Shown: positions 7,839 to 14,089 of the stretch, piece by piece
Layout: each line of letters starts with the position of its first letter
Position numbering within the stretch: the first letter of the stretch is position 1
From: Kribbella pratensis
GTDB lineage: Bacteria; Actinomycetota; Actinomycetes; Propionibacteriales; Kribbellaceae
Direction: 5' to 3'
Assembly (NCBI RefSeq): GCF_004366075.1
Contig: NZ_SODU01000005.1
Location: forward strand, 1-64,000
DNA: 64,000 nucleotides
Made by a program: the position numbers and the translations under genes
Notes under the pieces: generated by a model
Databases searched by the model: none
What the model saw: the letters and a program-made list of their open reading frames with translations, nothing else
Told to the model about the DNA's origin: nothing

Positions 7839-8716
7839 CGCGGCTCATGCGCTGCGTGGTTGTGTTGGGTGCCGGATCCGCTGTTCGTCGGTCCGGTCGG
7901 ATCGCTGACGATCGAGCCGACATTGCCGGCGATACTGCCGACCCCACCACGGCGATATCTCGTGTTGTCCTCGACGCGTGCGGTCTGCCTCGGCTCCGGA
8001 ACAACCTCACCCAGCTGCTCGGCCCTCGACCGCTCCCCAGCCGGATCCTCTGCAGAACGGAATCCACTGGTCAGCAGGTCGCCCGAGGGCAGCGGCACAC
8101 GCAAATACGCCTGTCCTTCGTAGCGCTTGACCTTCACAGGCACTGCGACATAGAGATCCGGGTCCTCGTCCGTGTAGCGGGCCGCGACGGCGTCCTCGAA
8201 GGCACGCGCCGATACGATCGCGGCCACCCGGGTCGCGTCACCCGAGCGGGTCAGCAGATCGCGCACTGGCTCACTGTCGAGCAGCCGATGGAGCTCGACC
8301 CGCGCGTTCCCGGCCCCGTCGGACACGCCGTCTGCTCCGGAATCGCTGACCGGGCCGACCGTGACGCTGACCCGCATCCGGATGTCAGCGAATCCGGCTG
8401 CGGTCAGCATCCGGCTACGATCGGTCAGTTCGTCTTGGAGGGAGCCGAGGAAGGGGTTCAGGAGGAAGGGCAGACGTTCGGCAGGCAGTCCGATGGCATA
8501 ACCGTCCCCGGTCGAGTCTGCGAACGAGATCTCGTTCCACAATCCCTCCAGGGCACAGCGCGCGAAGGCGCTCTGCAGGATCTCCGGGATGACGGCGTTC
8601 AGGTGGGCGTGCTGCCGGCCCGGCGCGCCGCTGTAGTCCTTCATGTCGACTACCAGCATCGAGCGGTACGGCGGCAGCGGGCCGACTCCGAATCCTGAGT
8701 CTTGAGGAGTGGTCAT
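7835..8716 (-). CDS. Class III nucleotidyl cyclase with C-terminal Gly/Asn signalling motif
   Basis: A 293-residue soluble protein. The N-terminal 190 residues match the class III nucleotidyl cyclase fold: SMLVVDMKDYSG supplies the first metal-binding Asp and ISFADSTGDGYAIG the second. IRMRVSVTVGPV and AGNARVELHRLLDS follow in the expected order. The base specificity (cAMP, cGMP, or cCMP/cUMP as in Pycsar) cannot be told by eye. The last 37 residues (GGVGSIAGNVG, then DPTGPTNSGSGTQHN) repeat the N-terminal motif of the NTPase encoded next. GGAGGT lies 7 bases before the ATG at 8716, preferred over a TTG five codons upstream. The stop overlaps the NTPase start (ATGA). A Crp-family regulator is encoded 114 bases upstream and could sense the product (inference). 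Confidence 0.75.
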   Translation of the reverse strand: MTTPQDSGFGVGPLPPYRSMLVVDMKDYSGAPGRQHAHLNAVIPEILQSAFARCALEGLWNEISFADSTGDGYAIGLPAERLPFLLNPFLGSLQDELTDRSRMLTAAGFADIRMRVSVTVGPVSDSGADGVSDGAGNARVELHRLLDSEPVRDLLTRSGDATRVAAIVSARAFEDAVAARYTDEDPDLYVAVPVKVKRYEGQAYLRVPLPSGDLLTSGFRSAEDPAGERSRAEQLGEVVPEPRQTARVEDNTRYRRGGVGSIAGNVGSIVSDPTGPTNSGSGTQHNHAAHEPR

Positions 8717-8784
8717 GGGAGCAACCTCCAAGTTCGTTGGCGTGATCCGGTGAGACCAGAGTTCCGAGAACGAGTCAGTCTGGT

Positions 8785-8800
8785 TGTCCGGAATCGGACA
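8785..8800. promoter_or_regulatory. Crp-like operator upstream of the cyclase gene
   Basis: TGTCCGGAATCGGACA is a perfect dyad. Its arms TGTCC and GGACA are six bases apart, the same geometry as the Crp/Fnr-family site TGTGA-N6-TCACA. It lies in the 114-base gap between the Crp-type regulator gene and the cyclase gene, 69 bases before the cyclase ATG. A natural reading is autoregulation of the cassette by its own Crp-type protein. A TTGACA hexamer occurs at 8834-8829 on the minus strand, but no matching -10 was found. Confidence 0.5.
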
Positions 8801-8830
8801 GCGCGGGCGTGAGCTGGACCACGACTGCTG

Positions 8831-9544
8831 TCAACGAGCGGCCCACTCGCCGAGGCGTGCGAGGTCGGCCACCACGAGCTGCGGTCCCGGTGCGAGGGCA
8901 CCCGCGGCACGGAGTTTCCCGAGTTGATCGGCCACAGTGCTCCGGGCCATCCCTAGAGAACTCGACAGCTCCTCTTGGGTGAAAGGAATCCGTTCCGGAT
9001 TCGGCAGGCCCGGTGGTGCGGCTAGTACAACGTCGTGCAGGAGCCTCGCGATGCGCCGTACGGCCGGTCGGTGAGCGAGCTCGACCTGACGGTTCACCGC
9101 CTGGTCGAACTTGATCCGCTGGTACTGGTGCAGGACATCGCGCAGGTGGTGCTCGTCGACGAAGCGGTCGAAATCAGATCGCCCCAGGTAGTGCGCAGTA
9201 CAGCGGTCGATCGTCTCGACGCTGGCGGTACGACGGCCGGACGCGTCGCCGGCGAGCTCGCCGATCAGGTGACCGCTGCCGCGGACGGTGAGCATGAGCT
9301 CTGCACCGTCCTCGGCGCGGGCCAAGAGCTTGACCCGACCATGTTCAAGAGCGAAGACGAAGCCACCAGGATCGCCCTGCCGGAGGATCGTGCGGCCTGG
9401 ATGGAAGCTGCGCAGCGAGCCGCGACGGAGGAGTTCTCTCCACAATGTTGCGCCGATGAGGTCCTGGAACGTCTGCAGCGAACCCAAACCGATCACACCC
9501 CGTGCCTCACCCGCTGGGACCACAGAAAGTTTCGCATGCGGCAC
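8831..9544 (-). CDS. Crp/Fnr-family transcriptional regulator
   Basis: A 237-residue protein. The N-terminal half is a cyclic-nucleotide-binding beta-barrel: GRTILRQGDPGGFVFALEHGRVKLL, then a phosphate-binding cassette-like segment IGELAGDASGRRTASV in which the Glu and the Arg-Thr-Ala expected to contact a cyclic nucleotide are present. A dimer helix follows. The C-terminal winged helix has ERIPFTQEELSSSLGMARS followed by TVADQLGKLRAAGAL. The start is a GTG at 9544 with no obvious ribosome binding site; an internal GTG about 19 codons later is possible. It lies 28 bases after the CHAT-like gene and upstream of the nucleotidyl cyclase gene, so it is a plausible receptor for that enzyme's product. 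The dyad at 8785-8800 may be its target. Confidence 0.85.
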   Translation of the reverse strand: MPHAKLSVVPAGEARGVIGLGSLQTFQDLIGATLWRELLRRGSLRSFHPGRTILRQGDPGGFVFALEHGRVKLLARAEDGAELMLTVRGSGHLIGELAGDASGRRTASVETIDRCTAHYLGRSDFDRFVDEHHLRDVLHQYQRIKFDQAVNRQVELAHRPAVRRIARLLHDVVLAAPPGLPNPERIPFTQEELSSSLGMARSTVADQLGKLRAAGALAPGPQLVVADLARLGEWAAR

Positions 9545-9572
9545 AGACCGTGGCGATCGCTCTGCGTGTCGG

Positions 9573-10202
9573 TTAGCCGGTTAGGGAGCGGAGGGCTTGG
9601 CGGGAGGGGGTTAGGAGGACTGGTTTGTAGGGGCAGGGTTTGTCGGTGAGGGTTTCGTAGGCTCGGATGGCTCGGTTGGCGGCGTCCCAGCCTTGTTCGG
9701 CGGGGGTGCGGCCGAGGCCTCGGTTGCGGACCAGAGCGCCGTAGAATGCGGAGCAGAAAACGGTGGCCTCGTACCAGCCGATGACGGTGCTGGTGCCGAT
9801 GTAGGTGACGTCGCCCTGGATGCAGTCACGGATGGCGCGTTGCCACTTGCCGATACCGGTCTTGCAGCCGTCGGCGATGACGACGCCGCTGGCGATACCC
9901 CACTGGTGATCGAGGAACCAGTCGGCGAGGGACTTCAGCGAAACCTGGGTCTCGCCGTCGGTGGACAGGAAGGACGGCTCCTCGCTGTGATCACCGTGTG
10001 CCATCACGTGCAGGACGGTCGACGGGGTGGTGAGGGCTGAGAACGCGGTCTCGTGGTCGCGGGTGCGGACGAAGTTCACGTCGATGAAGGGCTGGTCCCA
10101 GCCGGCGTTGATGTTGCCGGTGATCCCCTGCACGAACGACATCGACGCGTCGAACGAACTGTCCAGACCGAGATCCACGAGAGTGACCAGCCGATTCTTC
10201 AT
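9573..10202 (-). CDS. Caspase/CHAT-like cysteine peptidase
   Basis: A 209-residue soluble protein. STVLHVMAHGDHSEE (His69 in AHGD) and ASGVVIADGCKTG (Cys113) have the form and order of the catalytic His and Cys of the caspase-like/CHAT fold. DVTYIGTSTVIGW and FCSAFYGALVRNRG are the following strand and helix, and the protein ends with helix GWDAANRAIRAYETL. Such peptidases act in bacterial programmed death and defence, cutting partner proteins (family knowledge); the substrate here is unknown. GGAGGGG precedes the ATG at 10202; the frame is open further upstream but without a ribosome binding site. As first gene of the minus-strand cassette it is followed after 28 bases by the Crp-type regulator. 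There is no fused sensor domain, so activation must come from a partner. Confidence 0.65.
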   Translation of the reverse strand: MKNRLVTLVDLGLDSSFDASMSFVQGITGNINAGWDQPFIDVNFVRTRDHETAFSALTTPSTVLHVMAHGDHSEEPSFLSTDGETQVSLKSLADWFLDHQWGIASGVVIADGCKTGIGKWQRAIRDCIQGDVTYIGTSTVIGWYEATVFCSAFYGALVRNRGLGRTPAEQGWDAANRAIRAYETLTDKPCPYKPVLLTPSRQALRSLTG

Positions 10203-10402
10203 ACGCCCACCCCTCCAACGCTTTTCGTCGCCCGTCGCACCATGATGACCCACGGATCCGACAGTTCGCGTACGGATATCCCGGCCCTGAGACAGCCCGT
10301 CCCAGCCGTACGCCGTACGGCGGAATCGGGTGACCGCGGCGGCGGGTGCGGACCGTGATCGGCCTATCGTGGCTGGGCGCGTACGCCGAAGGAGGAGACC
10401 GG

Positions 10403-11227
10403 ATGAGTCAGGTTCCAATGGTCACGTTGAGTCACGGAACCGCGATGCCGCGGGTCGGGCTCGGGACATCGCCGATGAACGACGCGGATGCCGAGCGGGC
10501 GGTGAGTACGGCGCTCGAGCTCGGGTACCGACTGATCGACACCGCGGAGAACTACCGGAACGAGGTCGGCGTCGGACGGGCGCTGAAGCATGCCCCGCGC
10601 GACGAGGTGTTCGTGACGTCGAAGTTCAACAAACGCTGGCACAGCGTCGACGGCGCACGCCAGGCGTTCGAGGCGAGCGCGGAGAAGCTCGGCGTCGAGT
10701 ACCTCGACCTCCTGCTCATCCATTGGCCGAATCCCGAGCAGGACCGGTACGTCGAGGCATGGCAAGGTCTCATCGCGCTCCGGGAGGCTGGCCTGGTCCG
10801 CGCGATCGGTACGTCGAACTTCAAGCCCACGCACCTCCAACGCCTGATCGACGAAACCGGCGTCGCGCCCGAGGTGAACCAGGTCCAGCTCAGCCCGGTG
10901 TGGACGAAGACATCCGAACGTGCGTTCCACCAGCGGCACGGCATCGTGACCGAGGCATGGAGCCCGCTGGGGAAAGGCACGGATCTCCTGAGCCACCCGA
11001 CGGTTCAGGAGATCGCGAAGGCCCACGGCCGATCCGCGGGACAAGTTGTCTTGCGGTGGGAGACGCAGCAGGACGTCGTACCGATTCCGAAGTCAGCCGA
11101 TCGGGAGCGGCTTGCGCAGAATCTGGCGGTGTTCGACTTCGACCTCACCGACGGCGAGCTCGCGTCGCTGGCAGCCCTCGACGGCACCGGCCGGCCCGCG
11201 GCCGACTCGGACCACGCCGGCCACTAG
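10403..11227 (+). CDS. Aldo/keto reductase (2,5-diketo-D-gluconate reductase-like)
   Basis: A 274-residue protein with all AKR signatures. GYRLIDTAENYRNE holds the catalytic Asp and Tyr, VFVTSKFNKR the Lys, and DLLLIHWPNP the His. VRAIGTSNFKPTHL and the NADPH-binding end VVPIPKSADRERLAQN complete the TIM barrel. It reduces aldehydes or ketones with NADPH in the cytosol; the natural substrate is unknown. AAGGAGGAG six bases before the ATG at 10403 decides the start against a longer frame. It is divergent from the CHAT-like gene (about 200 bases of shared promoter region with inverted ATCCG/CGGAT half-sites near 10255-10275) and converges on the methyltransferase gene with 8 bases between. Confidence 0.92.
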   Translation: MSQVPMVTLSHGTAMPRVGLGTSPMNDADAERAVSTALELGYRLIDTAENYRNEVGVGRALKHAPRDEVFVTSKFNKRWHSVDGARQAFEASAEKLGVEYLDLLLIHWPNPEQDRYVEAWQGLIALREAGLVRAIGTSNFKPTHLQRLIDETGVAPEVNQVQLSPVWTKTSERAFHQRHGIVTEAWSPLGKGTDLLSHPTVQEIAKAHGRSAGQVVLRWETQQDVVPIPKSADRERLAQNLAVFDFDLTDGELASLAALDGTGRPAADSDHAGH

Positions 11228-11235
11228 CAAGCTCC

Positions 11236-12309
11236 TCAGCCCTTGCGTGCGATGTAGTACGCGTTGAACGCGTCGGCCTCGATGTGGGTCACGGCGGTGG
11301 ACGCGAAGCCGGCGTCGGCCAGCATCTCGAGTGCTTTCTGCCTGCCCCAGACGGTGCCGAGGCCGTCGCCGCCGAGGGAGAGCGACACCGTCATGCAATG
11401 CATGGTCGAGATGCCGTACAGGAAGGTGGCGAACGGGTGGTCGACGTTGTCCTCGAGTTTGCTCGACGCCTCGATGTCGACCATCAGGAAGACGCCGCCC
11501 GGCCGGAGTGCTGCCGCGATGCCGGCCAGGACATCGGCCGGGCGAGCCTGATCGTGGATCGCGTCGAAGGCGGTGATCAGGTCGAATCGCTCGAACTCCC
11601 CCAGCGTCGCGGCGTCCCGGACGACGAACTCCGCGTTCGCGAGCCCCAGCGCGGACGCCTCCGCCTGACCCGCGGCGACGGCTTCGGTCGAGAAGTCGTA
11701 GCCGACGCACCGGCTGCGCGGGTACGCCGACGCGATCAGGTTGATCGCATGGCCACTCCCGCATCCGATGTCGGCGACGTCGATGCCGGCCGCCAACCGG
11801 TCGGGAAGCCCAGGCACCAGCGGCAGGATCGAATCCAGCAACGCGGCGTCGAAGACCGCGCCACTGTCCTCGGCCATCAATCGATGGAACTCCGTGAACT
11901 CGGCGTACGGAACCCCGCCACCGTGACGGAAGCATTCGACAAGCCGCGACTCGACCCCGGCCAGTAGAGCGATGAACTGGGTCGCGCCCGCGAGGTTGTC
12001 CGGTCCCGCCGACCGCGTCAGGAACGCGGCGTGTTCGCGCGGCAACCAGTACGTCGTCCGACCGGCGTCGTACTCGACCACTCGGGCGGCGGTCATCGCG
12101 CCCAGCCACTCACGCACGTACCGCTCGTTCAGTCCCGTCGCGCCGGCGACCTCGTGACTGGTTGCCGGGGGCAACTCCCCCAGCGCGTCGAAGAGGCCGG
12201 TCTGATGTCCGATGCTCATCAGCAGCGCGAGCATCCCGTCGTTCAGTACGTCTCCCATCCGCGCACCGAAAGTCTCGATGCGGGTGGTGTCCAGCAATGC
12301 CTCGGTCAT
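11236..12309 (-). CDS. Winged-helix plus SAM methyltransferase (Rv2258c-like)
   Basis: A 357-residue protein. The N-terminal 90 residues look like a winged-helix dimerisation domain (ATSHEVAGATGLNERYVREW), as in O-methyltransferases and in Mycobacterium tuberculosis Rv2258c. The C-terminal methyltransferase has IDVADIGCGSGHAIN (SAM loop), CVGYDFSTEAVAAG (ribose acid), FDLITAFDAIHDQ and LRPGGVFLMVDIEAS. Annotation pipelines often call this a transcriptional regulator because of the N-terminus; a small-molecule methyltransferase is more likely. GGGAGGT seven bases before the ATG supports the start. It lies 61 bases downstream of the LuxR-type gene on the same strand and may be its target or share its transcript. 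Confidence 0.85.
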   Translation of the reverse strand: MTEALLDTTRIETFGARMGDVLNDGMLALLMSIGHQTGLFDALGELPPATSHEVAGATGLNERYVREWLGAMTAARVVEYDAGRTTYWLPREHAAFLTRSAGPDNLAGATQFIALLAGVESRLVECFRHGGGVPYAEFTEFHRLMAEDSGAVFDAALLDSILPLVPGLPDRLAAGIDVADIGCGSGHAINLIASAYPRSRCVGYDFSTEAVAAGQAEASALGLANAEFVVRDAATLGEFERFDLITAFDAIHDQARPADVLAGIAAALRPGGVFLMVDIEASSKLEDNVDHPFATFLYGISTMHCMTVSLSLGGDGLGTVWGRQKALEMLADAGFASTAVTHIEADAFNAYYIARKG

Positions 12310-12370
12310 GATGGTTACCTCCCAGAGCAGCATGTCTGCGAGGGACAGCACCTGGCATCGGTGAATTCGC

Positions 12371-14002
12371 CTATTCGCTGACCCGGGTGAGGTAGGCGGC
12401 GGCTTCGGTCCGGTTCCGTACGCCGAGTTTGGACAGGATGCTCGCCACGTGGTGCTCGACGGTACGTCGGCTGATGTACAGACGGGCCGCGATCTCCGGA
12501 TTCGGCAGGCCTTCCGCAAGGATCTTCAGTACGTCGAGTTCGCGCTTCGTGAGCAATCCGGCACCACGAGGTCCGAGACGGGCCGCGCTCGCGCCTGCTG
12601 CTCGGAGCCAGGCGGCCGCCCCGTCGGCGTCCGCCGCGGCGCCGAGATCCTCGAACACCGCCAGTGCCATCCGCGCCTCGGCAACCGCGGGCGCCGGGTC
12701 GCCGGACGACATGGCGTCGGCCAGCATCATCCGGGTCCGCGCGACCTCGAGTGGCATCTCCAGCAGGCCGAACCAGGTCTGCGCCGCGGAAAGCCGCAGT
12801 ACCGCTTCACGCGACCTGCCTTCGGCCGCAAGGGTCTGTCCGCACAGCCGTGCACCGCGCGCCGCGATCAGCCCGCTGTCTGTCGCCGAACCGAGCGCGG
12901 TCAGACGCGCAGCTTCCGCGGCAGCACCGGTGGTGTCACCGGTGATCAGACACGCCTGCCCCAGCACCTCGCGGAACCGAGCCTCCTCCAGCGGCGTGGT
13001 CTGACCGAGTTGGCGCTGGATCAGCGAGGTCGCCAACGCCGCCTCGCCACCGGCCAAGTAGACGGCTGCCAAGACCGGCTGCACGATGGTGCGGTCTTCG
13101 AACCCGGTGAGGAGTCGACGGGCCTCAGCCAACCGCCCTTGCGCCAGCCGAAGGTCGGCGAGGAACGCGGCGGCCTCCGCTTGCACGGCGGGCAGTGACT
13201 CCTGCGCGAGTTCGGCGGCCGCGGTCAGTTCGATCTCGGCCCGTGGCCAATCGCCGGTGCAGGCGAGAACAGCGCCGTACGACGCCCTGCACGTCGCGTG
13301 CAGGTACGGGCAGCCGTAGCGGGCGATGAAGCCGTCGAGCGACCGGGTCCACTGCACGACGCGCGTGAAGTCGGCGCCGCGTACGCAGGACCTCATCAGC
13401 AAGCAACTCGTGAAAACCACCGTGTCTGGCCGGGTGCCCTCACCGCCCAGCGCGCCCGCGAGCGCCTCGTCGAGCAGCGCCGTACCCTCGAGCACCTGTC
13501 CTTGGTTGATCAGGGCCGCTCCCCACAGGCTCAACGCGCACAGCTCCAGGTCGCGATCGCCGGCCTCGGCCGCGATCTCGTACGCCGCCTCGGACCAGGC
13601 AGCGACCTGTGGCGGGTCGTCCGAACAACCTGCCCTGGCGAGCGACGCCCAGGCACTCACGACGGGATCGCCGAGTTGCGACGCGATCCGGACGGCCCGC
13701 GCGGCCCAGCCTCGCGCCGCGGCGCGGTCGCCGAAGTTGGCGTCGTACAGAAGGCTCAGGCCCAAGGCTGTGAACACAGCCTGACCGGGGTCGGTACGTT
13801 GGAACTCGGCGTAGGCCCGCTCCCAGCAGGAGAACGCCGTACGAACGTCGCCGAGCCACCACTGGGCGTCACCCAGCCCGGCCAGGCCCCGTGCCGTTGC
13901 CGAGATCCCGACCGAGTCACCGAACGCGGCCCGAGCCGCAACCCAGTCCCCGGCGCCGAGCGCCTTCTCCCCGGCTGCGAGGAGACCGTCGATCCCCTCC
14001 AC
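12371..14002 (-). CDS. LuxR-type regulator with TPR-like sensor region
   Basis: A 543-residue protein. Residues 1 to about 470 are alanine-rich helical pairs of TPR type (for example ARGLAGLGDAQWWLGDVRTA and ALCLWG/LINQGQ-like pairs). The C-terminal 65 residues form a typical LuxR/NarL helix-turn-helix: LTKRELDVLKILAEGLPN, EIAARLYISRRTVEHHV, LGVRNRTEAAAYL. There is no receiver domain and no Walker A, so it is neither a response regulator nor a full LAL. The TPR part probably binds a protein or small ligand. The downstream methyltransferase gene on the same strand is the obvious candidate target. A GC-rich hairpin (14024-14059) separates it from nrdJ. Confidence 0.85.
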   Translation of the reverse strand: MEGIDGLLAAGEKALGAGDWVAARAAFGDSVGISATARGLAGLGDAQWWLGDVRTAFSCWERAYAEFQRTDPGQAVFTALGLSLLYDANFGDRAAARGWAARAVRIASQLGDPVVSAWASLARAGCSDDPPQVAAWSEAAYEIAAEAGDRDLELCALSLWGAALINQGQVLEGTALLDEALAGALGGEGTRPDTVVFTSCLLMRSCVRGADFTRVVQWTRSLDGFIARYGCPYLHATCRASYGAVLACTGDWPRAEIELTAAAELAQESLPAVQAEAAAFLADLRLAQGRLAEARRLLTGFEDRTIVQPVLAAVYLAGGEAALATSLIQRQLGQTTPLEEARFREVLGQACLITGDTTGAAAEAARLTALGSATDSGLIAARGARLCGQTLAAEGRSREAVLRLSAAQTWFGLLEMPLEVARTRMMLADAMSSGDPAPAVAEARMALAVFEDLGAAADADGAAAWLRAAGASAARLGPRGAGLLTKRELDVLKILAEGLPNPEIAARLYISRRTVEHHVASILSKLGVRNRTEAAAYLTRVSE

Positions 14003-14023
14003 GACTCGACGGTAGACGCGCTG

Positions 14024-14059
14024 CGGCCCCCGGGGGAAGTGGGAAGTTCCCGGGGGCCG
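14024..14059 (-). terminator. Terminator of the nrdR-nrdJ unit
   Basis: Inverted repeat with arms CGGCCCCCGGG and CCCGGGGGCCG and a purine-rich loop, starting 30 bases after the nrdJ stop codon. The stem is very GC-rich and no T tract follows, as usual for this kind of genome. Confidence 0.6.
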
Positions 14060-14089
14060 TGGCGCTGTCAGCTGATGGTCAGCGGCAGG

